A stretch of 33,516 bases of DNA from Methanobrevibacter cuticularis (GCF_001639285.1 NZ_LWMW01000095.1:1-33516); one strand, 5' to 3'; positions 17,276 to 27,819 are shown, counted from the stretch's first letter. A program made the numbers and translations. Notes: a model not told the origin generated them from the sequence alone.

Positions 17276-18446
17276 TCAAATGATTAAAGGGAATACAGCA
17301 GTTATCATTGGAGCAATGTATGCTGGATGTGATTGTTTTTTCGGATACCCCATTACACCTGCTAGTGAAATTCTTCACGAAGCATCCAAATATTTTCCCA
17401 TGGTGGGAAGAAATTTCGTTCAGGCAGAAAGTGAGGAAGCAGCTATAAACATGGTATATGGAGGATCAGCAGCAGGACATCGTGTTATGACAGCTTCATC
17501 TGGTCCAGGAATAAGTTTAAAACAGGAAGGGATCACATTTTTAGCTGGTGCTAGTCTACCTGCAGTCATTGTAGATGTGATGCGTGCAGGACCTGGACTT
17601 GGAAACATAGGTCCAGAACAAGGAGATTATAACCAAGTTGTCAAAGGAGGAGGTCATGGGAATTATAAAAATATAGTTTTAGCTCCAAACAGTATTCAAG
17701 AAATGTGCGATTTAACAGCTAAGGCATTTGTTTTAGCAGATAAATACAGAAGCCCAGTTATTGTATTAGCCGATGCAGTACTTGGACAAATGGCAGAACC
17801 ATTAAAATTCCCAGATAATGCTACTAAACATGTCCCAGATGACAGTTGGGCTGTTAGAGGAAACAAAAAAACAATGAATAATCTTGTCACTTCAATATAT
17901 CTAGATTTTGACCAATTAGAAGAGTTCAATATAGAACTTCAAAGAAAATACGAAGTAATAAAAGAAAATGAAGTAAATTATGATGAATATCTAACAGAAG
18001 ATGCTGAAATTATAATCGTTTCTTATGGAATAAGTAGCAGATTATCTAAAACAGCTATTGATATTTCTAGAAAAAAAGGAGTAAAAGTAGGACTGTTTAG
18101 ACCAATTACATTATTTCCATTCCCTAATGAAAAGTTATTAGAATTATCTCAAAAAGGTTCAAAATTTATATCAGTTGAGATGAGCAATGGTCAAATGTTA
18201 GAAGATATTAAATTAGCCACTAAATGTCAGGACATTTATTTAGTTAACCGTATGGGTGGAAACTTAATTGAAGTAAAAGACATTTTAGAAAAAATTTATG
18301 AATTAGCTGAATATGATGATGATTTGAAAGATATTAACAATTCTAAAAAAGACGAAAAAACAATAAATATGGTAGATCATGAAATCTATGAAGGTTTTGA
18401 AGAAGACAACATTACTGAAGAGAAATTTAATGGTATAATCGATTAG
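17268..18446 (+). CDS. vorB: 2-ketoisovalerate:ferredoxin oxidoreductase, alpha-type subunit
   Basis: This 392-residue subunit holds the pyrimidine-binding (PYR) domain of the thiamine-PP site (about 1-200: [43 protein letters not shown]) and a transketolase-C-like domain (about 240-350: [32 protein letters not shown]). Pyruvate enzymes share the layout. The C-terminal 35 residues are acidic and low in complexity. AGGGGAT inside vorC precedes the ATG. In methanogens growing on CO2 the enzyme can work in the reductive direction, carboxylating isobutyryl-CoA and related acyl-CoAs with reduced ferredoxin. Confidence 0.87.
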   Translation: MTSQMIKGNTAVIIGAMYAGCDCFFGYPITPASEILHEASKYFPMVGRNFVQAESEEAAINMVYGGSAAGHRVMTASSGPGISLKQEGITFLAGASLPAVIVDVMRAGPGLGNIGPEQGDYNQVVKGGGHGNYKNIVLAPNSIQEMCDLTAKAFVLADKYRSPVIVLADAVLGQMAEPLKFPDNATKHVPDDSWAVRGNKKTMNNLVTSIYLDFDQLEEFNIELQRKYEVIKENEVNYDEYLTEDAEIIIVSYGISSRLSKTAIDISRKKGVKVGLFRPITLFPFPNEKLLELSQKGSKFISVEMSNGQMLEDIKLATKCQDIYLVNRMGGNLIEVKDILEKIYELAEYDDDLKDINNSKKDEKTINMVDHEIYEGFEEDNITEEKFNGIID

Positions 18447-18460
18447 GAGGTGATAAAATA
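18445..18460 (+). promoter_or_regulatory. Shine-Dalgarno followed by ATA, possible true vorA start
   Basis: AGGAGGTGAT begins inside the vorB stop codon (18445-18454) and three bases later comes ATA (18458-18460), in frame with vorA 24 codons upstream of ATG 18530. No stop intervenes. ATG 18530 has no comparable site. Confidence 0.5.
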
Positions 18461-18529
18461 ACAAATAATAACAAGAATACAAACAATAATGATAAATTCA
18501 ATATAAAAAATACCAAAGAAATAAATAAA

Positions 18530-20065
18530 ATGTTAAATAAGGAGAATATTGAAAGAACAGAAGCTGATTCTGAATATTTAAACTATAATGAAGAAGAATA
18601 TGAAATTAAAACTCTCAAAAAACCAAATTCAATTCATGATACTTTCAATAGAAAAGGAGAAAGCTCCCCTAAAATAACACACTACTGTGCAGGTTGTGGT
18701 CATGGGATACTACATAAATTAATTGGTGAAGTAATGGATGAATTAAATATCCAAGAACAATCCGTGATGATTTCACCAGTAGGATGTGCAGTATTTGGTT
18801 ACTACTATTTTAATTGTGGTAATGTACAAACTGCTCATGGTCGGGCTCCAGCTGTAGGAACTGCTATTTCTAGAGCGGAGAAAGATTCTATTGTAATGTC
18901 TTATCAGGGTGATGGCGATTTAGCCTCTATTGGACTAAATGAAACTATCCAAGCAGCCAATCGTGGGGAAAAATTAGCTGTTTTCTTTGTAAACAATACT
19001 GTTTATGGTATGACTGGAGGGCAAATGGCACCTACCACACTTATAGGAGAAATTACAATTACTTCACAATCTGGAAGAGATCCAAATTATGCAGGTTACC
19101 CTATGCATATGTGTGAACTTCTTGATAATCTAGAATCTCCCGTATTTATTGAAAGAGTATCATTAGCTAACTCTAAATCAATACGAAAAGCTAAAATAGC
19201 TATTAAAAAAGCATTGCGAGTTCAAAAAGAAGGAAAAGGATATAGTTTTGTTGAGATTTTATCACCATGTCCCACTAATTTAAGACAAGATGCTAGAGGA
19301 GCAGAGGAATTCCTAATAAACCAAATGGAAAAAGAATTTCCTGTCAAACGATTCAGAGATAAATCCAAGGAAGTTATACCCATAGACAGAGGAAATAGTG
19401 ATTTTTCCATAGAAAGGCTCGATGAAATATTCAAAATAGATCGTGAAATTATGATAGAGCCAAAAAAAGATCCATCCTATCATATTACCAATATAAAAAT
19501 AGCTGGGTTTGGAGGACAAGGAGTTATAAGTGCAGGACTTACTCTTGCTCAAGCAGCATGTGCTGAAAAGAAATATGTCTCATGGTATCCTGCATATGGT
19601 CCTGAACAGAGAGGAGGAACTGCTAATTGTTCTGTTGTGATATCTGGTGATACTATTGGTTCTCCAGTAGTAGAGAATGCAGATGTTTTAATAGCCCTAA
19701 ATAAGCCAGCTCTTGTAAAATTTGCATCTGAAGTAAAAAAAAGTGGAATGATATTTTATGATTCTCGTATAGAAGACTTTAACATTCCAGAAGGAATTAA
19801 ATCTATTTCAGTCCCGGTCTATGAAATTGCTAGTGAACTTGGAGTTCAAAAAGCAATAAATACTGTTATGCTTGGAGTTTTAATGGAATTTGGAAATCAA
19901 GTGAATAATATAATCTCAAAAGAATCATTCCATCAGGGCATACAGGAAACTTTTAGTTCAAAACCTCAACTAATTGATAAGAATATTGAAATATTTGAAG
20001 CTGGAATTAACTGGGCTAAAAAGAATCTAAAACTAAATTCCAACTCAAAAATAGGAAAATCCTGA
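18530..20065 (+). CDS. vorA: 2-ketoisovalerate:ferredoxin oxidoreductase, fused beta-gamma subunit
   Basis: This 511-residue subunit fuses two parts. The first (about 48-275) is the thiamine-PP domain with HYCAGCGHG (C53, C56), [10 protein letters not shown] (127-136) and the matching FVNN of the GDG-NN fold. The second (about 322-505) is the gamma domain, starting [20 protein letters not shown] and containing [15 protein letters not shown]. The VorA of Methanothermobacter is the same kind of fusion at about 480 residues. Ahead of the thiamine domain is an extra Asn/Glu-rich region of 45 residues or more, longer if translation starts at the ATA at 18458. The enzyme converts branched 2-oxoacids to acyl-CoA plus CO2, or the reverse. 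Confidence 0.88.
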   Translation: MLNKENIERTEADSEYLNYNEEEYEIKTLKKPNSIHDTFNRKGESSPKITHYCAGCGHGILHKLIGEVMDELNIQEQSVMISPVGCAVFGYYYFNCGNVQTAHGRAPAVGTAISRAEKDSIVMSYQGDGDLASIGLNETIQAANRGEKLAVFFVNNTVYGMTGGQMAPTTLIGEITITSQSGRDPNYAGYPMHMCELLDNLESPVFIERVSLANSKSIRKAKIAIKKALRVQKEGKGYSFVEILSPCPTNLRQDARGAEEFLINQMEKEFPVKRFRDKSKEVIPIDRGNSDFSIERLDEIFKIDREIMIEPKKDPSYHITNIKIAGFGGQGVISAGLTLAQAACAEKKYVSWYPAYGPEQRGGTANCSVVISGDTIGSPVVENADVLIALNKPALVKFASEVKKSGMIFYDSRIEDFNIPEGIKSISVPVYEIASELGVQKAINTVMLGVLMEFGNQVNNIISKESFHQGIQETFSSKPQLIDKNIEIFEAGINWAKKNLKLNSNSKIGKS

Positions 20066-20093
20066 AAAATAACTTTAAATAATTTTTATTAAT

Positions 20094-20107
20094 ATTGTCA
20101 TGACAAT
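20094..20107. promoter_or_regulatory. 14-bp perfect palindrome after vorA
   Basis: ATTGTCATGACAAT. A close relative, ATTGTCTTAACAAT, lies at 20239-20252. Either a protein-binding site pair or a transcript-end hairpin; no T-run follows directly. The surrounding gap (20066-20439) is otherwise AT-rich with one tandem repeat. Confidence 0.35.
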
Positions 20108-20294
20108 TTAAATATTAATTTATTTATATTTTTCAACAAAATTATTAAAAAGTATTTTATTTTCTTAATTCAATCTTAAGCCTTTTATTTAATCTTACTC
20201 TATAAAATCTATATTAATAAAATTATAGAAAAAATTAAATTGTCTTAACAATATATCTTATTTTTCTATTTTATTAATAGATCTTACTTCCCAT

Positions 20295-20366
20295 ACTATT
20301 CTTATTTTTCCCATTATTCTTATTTTTCCCATTATTCTTATTTTTCCCATTATTCTTATTTCTCAT
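20295..20366. repeat. 18-bp tandem repeat, four copies
   Basis: Units of ATTATTCTTATTTTTCCC start at 20295, 20313, 20331 and 20349; the first and last are slightly diverged. Confidence 0.85.
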
Positions 20367-20439
20367 ATTGGTAATTAAAAAGAAGATAGAAAATTATATT
20401 AAAAATAGAAAAATAGAAAAATAAAAAATAGAAAAAAGT

Positions 20440-20822
20440 TTTAAAATTTTTAGTCTTTTTATACCTAATTAAACCTATATTTGATAACAATGTTAGGATC
20501 ATATGGATTAAAAGCATGCCTGTTGGTTTCATTGCTGCTTTTACTGAATTATTAGTAGTATTATTATTAAGTGTGGGAAGAGTTGATTTGGAATAAAAGA
20601 TATGAGTCCAATAGCATTTCTGAGTAAATAGCTTTCATCACCTTCAAAAGAAGTATTGAAAGCTAGTTTTCCATCTGTAAAATCAGCTTTATTAGCAGTA
20701 TATTGAACAATAGCTATTCCATTAGCATCAGTTATAGCTGTTAGTATTTTACTAGCAATATTGAATATGACTTCTTTACCTGCCAATGGGTAATAGATTT
20801 TTTCTTTAGATTTCTTTTGTTT
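20440..20822 (-). pseudogene. adhesin-like protein 3'-end remnant, frameshifted
   Basis: On the minus strand a piece of an Ig-like domain reads LAGKEVIFNIASKILTAITD then NGIAIVQYTANKADFTDGKL, ending near GDESYL. After a frame change the C-terminal anchor reads TTNNSVKAAMKPTGMLLIHM and ILTLLSNIGLIRYKK, equivalent to the NKTNNNPVATATMKNTGMPI anchor of the adhesin at 4851. No start, signal peptide or repeat domain remains. It is a separate family member, not a copy of the 4851 gene, as the Ig sequence differs. Confidence 0.75.
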
Positions 20823-21017
20823 AATTAATTATTTGCCCATTTTTCATCTTTTCTACCAGTCCGATATTTTCACTTAATAATTTTTGAAAAATTATATATT
20901 ATCTAATTTAAATATAACTTATTTAGAGATAATTCAAATATAATTCAATACAATAATTCAATCATTAAATTATTTTAAAATTTGAAGATATTATAATTAA
21001 TATTATAAAGTGATTAG

Positions 21018-22328
21018 ATGGCTTATAAAAAAATAGCACAAGATTTTCTAAATAAATCTAATATTTCGATAGGAGATTTAGTAAAAGTAGAAAAAGGAGA
21101 AATACAGTATAATGGAATATTATTAGACAGATCTGAAGATGCTGAAGATAATCATATTGTATTAAAAATCGATAACGGATATAACATTGGACTTAACATT
21201 TCCAATGCTAAAATAGAGTTGATTAAAAAAGGATCTAAACCTGAAATTAAGTATGATAATGTTGAAATAGTTAATGATCCTGAAAAAGATAATATACTGA
21301 TCATATCTACTGGAGGCACGGTATCTTCTATTATTGATTACAAAACAGGGGCTGTACATCCAGTATTCACAGCTAGTGATCTTTTAAAAGCTAATAGTGA
21401 ACTATTGGATTTAGCTAATATTGATGTTAAAGCGCTTTACAATATACTAAGTGAAAATATGAAGCCAGAATATTGGGTCAATACTGCTAAATCAATAGCT
21501 GATGAAATAAATAATGGTGTTGATGGAGTAGTAGTGGCTCATGGAACTGATACAATGCACTATACTTCTGCAGCATTGAGTTTTATGTTAGAAAGCCCTG
21601 TCCCCATTGTAATAACTGGGGCTCAAAGAAGTTCAGATCGTCCCTCTACAGATGCTTTTTTAAACCTTATGAATTCCGTAGGTGCTGCAAAATCAAACAT
21701 AGCTGAAGTTACTGTATGTATGCATGGAACTCTTGATGATGTGTATTGTGATCTTCACAGAGGAACTAAAGTAAGAAAAATGCACACCAGTAGAAGAGAT
21801 ACATTTAGAAGTATTGATAATGAACCAATAGCTAGATTTAAAAATGGAGAATTAAGTTCAATTAATACAAATAACTATACAAAAAGAAATTCCAAAGAAT
21901 TGAAGTTAAGTGATAACCTTGAATCAAAAGTAGCCATCATCAAAACATTTCCAGGAATTACAGAAGAATTAATAAATTATCATGTTGATAAAGGATATAA
22001 AGGCCTTCTTATAGAAGGAACTGGACTAGGACATATCCCAGATTACATGTTAAATGCCATTAAAAGAGCAAACGAAGAAAATATAGCTATTGTAATGACT
22101 TCACAATGTATCTATGGAACTTTGAATATGAATGTTTATAGTACAGGACGTAAGCTATTGAATGCAGGAGTAATTTCTGGTGGAGATATGACTCCAGAAA
22201 CTGCATATGTTAAGTTATGTTGGGCATTAGGTCAAAGCGAAAATTTAAATGATGTAACAAATATTATTACAACTAACATAGCTGGAGAATTAAATGAAAA
22301 ATCTTCATTGAAATACTTTTTAAACTAA
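21018..22328 (+). CDS. gatD: glutamyl-tRNA(Gln) amidotransferase subunit D
   Basis: This 436-residue asparaginase-like subunit frees ammonia from Gln for the GatE partner, which amidates Glu-tRNA(Gln), the archaeal route to Gln-tRNA. An N-terminal small beta domain (about 1-85) is followed by the type I asparaginase fold with the catalytic Thr motif [10 protein letters not shown] (about 94-103), [16 protein letters not shown] (about 172-187) and [15 protein letters not shown]. Length matches the family. GTGAT lies just before the ATG. gatE follows on the same strand after 292 bp of AT-rich sequence without a gene. Confidence 0.96.
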   Translation: MAYKKIAQDFLNKSNISIGDLVKVEKGEIQYNGILLDRSEDAEDNHIVLKIDNGYNIGLNISNAKIELIKKGSKPEIKYDNVEIVNDPEKDNILIISTGGTVSSIIDYKTGAVHPVFTASDLLKANSELLDLANIDVKALYNILSENMKPEYWVNTAKSIADEINNGVDGVVVAHGTDTMHYTSAALSFMLESPVPIVITGAQRSSDRPSTDAFLNLMNSVGAAKSNIAEVTVCMHGTLDDVYCDLHRGTKVRKMHTSRRDTFRSIDNEPIARFKNGELSSINTNNYTKRNSKELKLSDNLESKVAIIKTFPGITEELINYHVDKGYKGLLIEGTGLGHIPDYMLNAIKRANEENIAIVMTSQCIYGTLNMNVYSTGRKLLNAGVISGGDMTPETAYVKLCWALGQSENLNDVTNIITTNIAGELNEKSSLKYFLN

Positions 22329-22620
22329 TTAAATAAGTTATTTTTATTTAGATATCTAGTAACTGAAGTTCTTTAAATATCTAATAAATAAAGTTTTTTC
22401 ACTTTATAGAATAATATCCTATTTATCAATCATTTTTATATTAAAATTTTATAAATAATGATTCTTTATATGAAATAGTAAGTATAACATATTGATTGTA
22501 CTTATAAGATATTTCCAAAATTATAAAAGTTAAAAAACAAAGATAGTATACTAAAAACAAAGATAATATAATAATTACTGAAGAATGATAGTTAAAAATA
22601 TTAATTAAAATGGTGTGTTT

Positions 22621-24561
22621 ATGGATTGGGATGATTTAGGTCTTAAAATGGGATTAGAAATTCATCAGCAACTTAATACTGAAACTAAGCTTTTTTGCCC
22701 ATGTGCTACAGAGCTGATTGATGAAAGATTCGATAATGAGATAAAAAGAGGTTTAAGACCTACTCAAAGCGAGTTAGGTCAAATTGATCGAGCTGCCTTT
22801 CAGGAATCTATGAGAAAATTAAAGTTTAATTATGAAGCATACAATCATAGAACTTGTTTAGTTGAAACAGATGATGAGCCTCCACATGATCTAAATGAAG
22901 AAGCCCTTGATTTAGCTATTACAATAGCTTCTTTACTTAATATGCACATAATTGATGAAGTTCATACAATGAGAAAGCAAGTTATAGATGGAAGTAACAC
23001 TGGAGGATTTCAAAGAACCAGCTTAGTTGCAACTGATGGTTATCTTGAAACACCTCAAGGTAAAGTAGCTATTGAAAATCTTTGTTTAGAAGAAGATGCA
23101 TGTAGAAGAATAGCTACTGAAAATGATTTTACTCATTTCCGCCTTGATAGATTAGGTATTCCTTTGGTGGAAATTACAACTGACCCTTCAATTCATCATC
23201 CAGAGCAGGTAAAAGAAGTGGCTTATGTTCTTGGTCAAATATTAAGAAGTACAAATGTTAAAAGAGGCCTTGGAACCATAAGACAGGATTTGAATATTTC
23301 AATAGCTAAAGGTTCCCGTGTTGAGCTTAAAGGAGTTCAAAATCTTGATTTAATTCCAGAAATGGTAGAATTAGAAGTTCAAAGACAATTAAATCTTTTA
23401 AATATTCAAGAAGAACTTAAAAGTCGTGATGCTAGAGTTTTAGATGATATTCATGATTTAGATGAAATATTTAAAAATACATCATCTAAAATACTTTCAA
23501 CTGCCCAAAGTATAAAAGGAATTGTGTTAAAAGGATTTAAAGGGTTAGTAGGGCTAGAAATTCAAAAAGGAAGGAGATTTGGAACTGAACTTTCTAGTTA
23601 TGCAAAAAAAAGAGAGGTGTCTGGAATATTTCATACTGATGAGTTACCAGCATATGGTATAAGCCAAGAGGAAACTGAATCTATGAGATCCTATTTAAAT
23701 GCTGACGAAGATGACACCATAGTAATTGTTGCTCATGATGAAGACATAGCTATATCTGCATTGGAAGAAGTTATTAGAAGAGCTAATATGGCCTTTGATG
23801 GAGTTCCTGAAGAAACTCGAAAGGCTTTAGAGGATGGAACTAGTGAATTTATGAGACCACTTCCAACTGCAAATAGAATGTATCTTGAAACCGACATCCC
23901 ATTATTTAAAATCGATAAAAACAAGATTATAAATATAAGAAACAACTTACCTGAACTTCCTGAAGAAAAGAAAAATAGAATAATTGATGAATATTCTTTA
24001 AGTGAAGATTTAGCTAAACAACTAGTTAAAAAATTGCATGCAGATGAATTTGAAATTATAATGAAAGAAATAGATGTTGATTCAACATTAGTTGCATCTT
24101 TTTTAGCATATAATTTACGTGAGATCAAAAGAGAAGGAATAGTTATTAAACATATAAATCCCAAAGATTTAATAGCTACATTTAAATTATTATCTGCTGA
24201 AAAAATAAGTAAAGATGCTATTACTGATATTATTAAAGAAATAGCTATTAACAAAGAAGCTATTGAACAACAATTTAATGAAAAAGAAAATGGCTTTATT
24301 AAGTATGTGGATAAAGATATTGATAACAATATTGATCCAGAACAAATAGCAAAATCCTTGGATTTGTTACTCCTTGGTGAAAATGATGTTGAAAACATTA
24401 TCATTGAAATAGTAAATAATAATAGTTCAATGATTAAAGAACGGGAAATGGGAGCTATTGGTCCTTTAATGGGGATTTCTATGAAAAAATTAAAAGGAAA
24501 GGCTGATGGTAAACTAGTTAATAAGATTTTAAAAGAAGAAATTAAAAAATTATTAAATTAG
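22621..24561 (+). CDS. gatE: glutamyl-tRNA(Gln) amidotransferase subunit E
   Basis: This 646-residue subunit phosphorylates and amidates Glu-tRNA(Gln). The GatB-like catalytic domain opens with [20 protein letters not shown] and contains [20 protein letters not shown] and [21 protein letters not shown]/AspRS-like insertion follows (about 270-400), then a helical tail and YqeY-like end ([12 protein letters not shown], then [19 protein letters not shown]). The start is ATG 22621: GGTG lies upstream, and the in-frame GTG 22615 is part of that region. The insert domain separates it from bacterial GatB. Confidence 0.96.
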   Translation: MDWDDLGLKMGLEIHQQLNTETKLFCPCATELIDERFDNEIKRGLRPTQSELGQIDRAAFQESMRKLKFNYEAYNHRTCLVETDDEPPHDLNEEALDLAITIASLLNMHIIDEVHTMRKQVIDGSNTGGFQRTSLVATDGYLETPQGKVAIENLCLEEDACRRIATENDFTHFRLDRLGIPLVEITTDPSIHHPEQVKEVAYVLGQILRSTNVKRGLGTIRQDLNISIAKGSRVELKGVQNLDLIPEMVELEVQRQLNLLNIQEELKSRDARVLDDIHDLDEIFKNTSSKILSTAQSIKGIVLKGFKGLVGLEIQKGRRFGTELSSYAKKREVSGIFHTDELPAYGISQEETESMRSYLNADEDDTIVIVAHDEDIAISALEEVIRRANMAFDGVPEETRKALEDGTSEFMRPLPTANRMYLETDIPLFKIDKNKIINIRNNLPELPEEKKNRIIDEYSLSEDLAKQLVKKLHADEFEIIMKEIDVDSTLVASFLAYNLREIKREGIVIKHINPKDLIATFKLLSAEKISKDAITDIIKEIAINKEAIEQQFNEKENGFIKYVDKDIDNNIDPEQIAKSLDLLLLGENDVENIIIEIVNNNSSMIKEREMGAIGPLMGISMKKLKGKADGKLVNKILKEEIKKLLN

Positions 24562-24610
24562 ATAGATTAAGTTAAGCAAATTATAATGATCATAAAAATC
24601 TAATAAAAGA

Positions 24611-24680
24611 AACTAAATAAGTTAAAGAAACTAAATAAGTTAAATAAACTAAATAAGTTAAAGAAACTAAATAATTAGTA
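24611..24680. repeat. 18-bp tandem repeat, four copies
   Basis: Units of AACTAAATAAGTTAAAGA begin at 24611, 24629, 24647 and 24665, in the gap between gatE and the thioredoxin reductase. Confidence 0.85.
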
Positions 24681-24779
24681 GAATCTAACAATACATTGAA
24701 AAAATAAAAATATTAATAAATGAAACAAAAAACTAAATAAATAATTGAATTTTATTTTACATTTTTGAAGGGATTAGAT

Positions 24780-25700
24780 ATGGAAAAATATGATATTATA
24801 ATAATTGGAGCTGGTCCTGCAGGACTAACAGCAGGAATATATGCTGGAAGACAAGGAAGCGAAACATTACTTTTAGATAAAGGAATTACTGGAGGGACAG
24901 GATTAGAAGTCCCATCTATGGAAAATTATCCTGGGTATGAATTAATTGCAGGTATGAGTTTAATATCTAAAATGAAAAAACAAACCGAACAAAATGCTGA
25001 AATTAGAGAAATGGAAGGTGTTGAGTCCATTCAAAAAATAGATAATGGCTTTGAAATAAAGACAACTAAATCTACATACTTTGGAAAAAGCGTGATACTT
25101 TCAATGGGGACTAAACATAGACTACTTAAAGTTCCTGGAGAAAATGAATTTAAAGGTAAAGGTGTTTCTTATTGTGCAACATGTGATGGTTTACTCTACA
25201 GAGATCAAGATGTTTTAATTGTTGGTGGTGGAAATGGTGCAGTTCAAGAAGCTATTTTCTTAAAAAATGTAGGTTGTAATGTCAAACTCGTCCACAGAAG
25301 AGATGAACTACGTGCTGAAAAATATCTTCAAAATAAATTAGAAGAAAAAAAAATACCTGTTATTTGGAATTCTGTAGTTAAAGAAATCAAAGGAGATAAA
25401 GTGTTAAAATCAGTTGTACTAATTGATAATGAAGGAAACACTGAAGAAATAAAAGTTCAAGGAATTTTTGTAGCTATTGGAGACATTCCATCTAGTACCA
25501 TAGCTAAGAATTTAGGAATAGATATAAATGCTCAGGGCCATATTATTACAGACAAAACCCAAAGAACAAATATAGAATATGTCTATAGTGCAGGAGATGT
25601 TACTGAAGGAATTAACCAATGGGTTGTTGCTTGTGGTGAAGGTGCAGTAGCTGCAACTTCTGCCTTTGAAGATTTAGAACAAAAAGGAATAGAACTATAA
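24780..25700 (+). CDS. trxB: thioredoxin reductase
   Basis: This 306-residue FAD enzyme reduces thioredoxin-like proteins. It has the FAD fold IIIGAGPAGLTAG (7-19), redox pair CATC (C132, C135), second nucleotide fold IVGGGNGAVQEA (147-158), HRRDELRA (172-179) and the C-terminal FAD motif YSAGDVTEG. The HRRxxxR pattern is the NADPH-specific signature of bacterial-type enzymes; some methanogen homologues that use F420 lack it, so NADPH is favoured here. I chose ATG 24780 over TTG 24765 because AAGGG lies between them as the Shine-Dalgarno. No thioredoxin gene is adjacent. Confidence 0.94.
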   Translation: MEKYDIIIIGAGPAGLTAGIYAGRQGSETLLLDKGITGGTGLEVPSMENYPGYELIAGMSLISKMKKQTEQNAEIREMEGVESIQKIDNGFEIKTTKSTYFGKSVILSMGTKHRLLKVPGENEFKGKGVSYCATCDGLLYRDQDVLIVGGGNGAVQEAIFLKNVGCNVKLVHRRDELRAEKYLQNKLEEKKIPVIWNSVVKEIKGDKVLKSVVLIDNEGNTEEIKVQGIFVAIGDIPSSTIAKNLGIDINAQGHIITDKTQRTNIEYVYSAGDVTEGINQWVVACGEGAVAATSAFEDLEQKGIEL

Positions 25701-25798
25701 TATAAGAAATCTTAAAAAAATAATAGCTAAAACTATCAAAAATTCAATTATTATTTATAATTCATGGTATAATCTATTAATATTAATTATATTTCTAT

Positions 25799-26018
25799 TT
25801 AATAAAATTAAAAAAATAATAAAATATATCAAAAAATGTAGTAATTTTAATAAAATTAAAAAAATAATAAAATATATCAAAAAATGTAATAATTTTAATA
25901 AAATTAAAAAAATAATAAAATATATCAAAAAATGTAGTAATTTTAATAAAATTAAAAAAATAATAAAATATATCAAAAAATGTAATAATTTTAATAAAAT
26001 TAAAAAAATAATAAACTA
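25799..26018. repeat. 48-bp tandem repeat, about 4.6 copies
   Basis: Complete units start at 25842, 25890 and 25938, with partial units on both sides. They are nearly identical; one position alternates (GTAG/GTAA) in successive copies. 48 is a multiple of three, so the minus strand appears as a repetitive hydrophobic ORF, but there is no gene-like start and it is not counted as coding. Confidence 0.9.
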
Positions 26019-26120
26019 AGTCTAAAAATTATATATTTATAATCTATTAAAATCTAAATAATCAAATTATACATATAAATATTCATAATATGTTCATATA
26101 TAAAATTCTTAAGGATTTTC

Positions 26121-26279
26121 CTAATAATTATTAGATTTTAAATAGCGATATATTAACAAAGCTATTATTAATATTATAAATATAGGTAAAATAATTGGTA
26201 ATAACCATAAGAATAAATAAACAATAGCTGCACCAACAAGGACAGCAATTATCATGAACAATAATTCTTCTAATTCCAT
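26121..26279 (-). CDS. small membrane protein, 52 aa
   Basis: A short ORF beginning MELEELLFMIIAVLVGAAIV continues with YLFLWLLPIILPIFIILIIA and ends YRYLKSNNY. That gives an acidic N-terminus, two hydrophobic helices separated by a Pro-containing turn (LLPIILP), and a basic C-terminus, a plausible small inner-membrane hairpin. There is no Shine-Dalgarno. TTTATATA lies about 24-31 bases upstream, so the message would be leaderless. Family unknown. It is divergent from guaAA. Confidence 0.6.
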   Translation of the reverse strand: MELEELLFMIIAVLVGAAIVYLFLWLLPIILPIFIILIIALLIYRYLKSNNY

Positions 26280-26408
26280 GAATTAGTATATTGTATGATA
26301 TAGTATATAAATAATTCGAATATCATAAATATAAAATTACATTACTCATAATATTTTTATTTAAATTAGAGATTACACTTATTAATAAATAAGAAAACGA
26401 GAAATAAC

Positions 26409-26975
26409 ATGACAATTTTAGTTATTAATAATAAAGGACAATATAATCATAGAATAGGAAGAAGTTTAAAGTATTTAAACATTCCTTCTGAATTAGTTTC
26501 TAATGAGTTAACAATTGAAGAAATAAAAGAAAAAAATCCTATTGGTATGATATTAGGAGGAGGGCCATCTCTTGAAGAGTCTGGAAATAGTTTAAATTAC
26601 CTGAATAAGTTAGATATTCCTATCTTAGGTATCTGCCTAGGCCATCAATTAATAGCTAAATCTTTTGGTGGAACCGTTTCAACATCCTCTACTGAAAGTT
26701 ATGCTCAAATAGAGATCAATGTTTTAGAGGAAAATAAACTCTTTAAAGGACTATTTCCTTCTATGCAAGTTTGGACATCCCATAAAGATGAAGTAAAATC
26801 TCTCCCTGATGAATTTAAAATCTTAGCTAGTTCACCTATTTGTAAAATTGAAGCTATGAAACATAAAACAAAAGATATTTATGGGATTCAATTCCATCCA
26901 GAAGTACATCACACTCCTAAAGGAGGATCTATTTTCAAAAACTTCTATGATATCTGTAATTATGATAAAAAATAA
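26409..26975 (+). CDS. guaAA: GMP synthase, glutamine amidotransferase subunit
   Basis: This 188-residue class I glutaminase is the small subunit of the archaeal two-protein GMP synthase. It releases ammonia for the ATP-pyrophosphatase subunit encoded at 28195. The catalytic triad is visible: C76 in GICLGHQ and H163, E165 in QFHPEV. Length is normal for the stand-alone subunit. The Shine-Dalgarno is weak (CGAGAAA). An acidic 86-residue protein gene lies between the two GMP synthase genes. Confidence 0.95.
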   Translation: MTILVINNKGQYNHRIGRSLKYLNIPSELVSNELTIEEIKEKNPIGMILGGGPSLEESGNSLNYLNKLDIPILGICLGHQLIAKSFGGTVSTSSTESYAQIEINVLEENKLFKGLFPSMQVWTSHKDEVKSLPDEFKILASSPICKIEAMKHKTKDIYGIQFHPEVHHTPKGGSIFKNFYDICNYDKK

Positions 26976-27164
26976 TATTTTATGATAATACTTAAATGTA
27001 TCATAAGTTATATTAAAAAACTTAAAATCACCACATAACATGAAAATATGATGCCATAATCATCCTATGACTTATCGTGTCATATTAGGTCATATTTTAT
27101 TTAGTAAATTTTGGTTCATATTATAAAAAAGAAATAGATTAAAATATAGAATCTCATGAATGCG

Positions 27165-27410
27165 GAAATATAATTTATAAATAAAGATTGATTAAAAAAT
27201 ATAGCTTATAAAATTCTATGAAAATATAATTTATAAATAAAAATTGATTAAAAAATATAATTTATAAATAAAAATTGATTAAAAAATATAATTTATAAAT
27301 AAAAATTGATTAAAAAATATAATTTATAAATAAAAATTGATTAAAAAATATAATTTATAAATAAAGATTGATTAAAAAATATAATTTATAAAATTATATG
27401 AAAATAAATT
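27165..27410. repeat. 31-bp tandem repeat, five to seven copies
   Basis: The core TATAATTTATAAATAAAAAT recurs at 27225, 27256, 27287, 27318, 27349 and 27380, exactly 31 bp apart. A diverged copy starts at 27165. It lies in the 26976-27558 gap, which otherwise holds AT-rich sequence and a small dyad (TATGAC/GTCATA, about 27065-27084). Confidence 0.9.
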
Positions 27411-27558
27411 ATACTAAACTAATATAATAATAACAAAGAAAATATAATTTATATTCATAGAATGAATTAAAATTAATAAATTACAAACCTAATACTTAAC
27501 ATACAATAATTACAAACCAATACTTAACATACAATAAAGAATTAAAGAGGTAAAAATA

Positions 27559-27819
27559 ATGATTGATAATTTCGAAGAATTAAAAAATAAAGCTGTTGAG
27601 AATAAACAAGGTATAAAAAAAGAAGGATTAAATATCATAATCGGAGATACTGAAGAACAATTTCGTATTTCAGGAATTGGGGAAAAAGCTGTGAAAATAG
27701 AAAAATTTGTGAAATATGAGGATATGATTGAAGCATTAGAACAAGGAAGAGAAGAAAGTTTAGAATTAATGATAAAAAAAGTTATTGAAGAATTTGAGCC
27801 TTCTGATGAAGAAGAATAA
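27559..27819 (+). CDS. small acidic hypothetical protein between GMP synthase genes
   Basis: This 86-residue soluble protein has a strongly acidic C-terminus (EEFEPSDEEE). The predicted pattern is helix (NFEELKNKAVEN), strands (GLNIIIGDTEEQFRISG, KAVKIEKFV), helix (YEDMIEALEQGREESLELMI). GAGGT seven bases before the ATG supports it. I do not recognise the family. Its place between guaAA and guaAB on the same strand hints at a link to GMP synthesis, but separate promoters are likely given the gaps. Confidence 0.7.
   Translation: MIDNFEELKNKAVENKQGIKKEGLNIIIGDTEEQFRISGIGEKAVKIEKFVKYEDMIEALEQGREESLELMIKKVIEEFEPSDEEE

Noticed and set aside
23733-24404. 223-codon minus-strand frame inside gatE
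   Set aside because: Shadow of gatE; low-complexity Ser/Ile/Leu product without motifs.
25755-25976. Repetitive hydrophobic ORF, 16-residue period
   Set aside because: It is the translation of the 48-bp tandem repeat in a phase that avoids stops; no gene-like start region.
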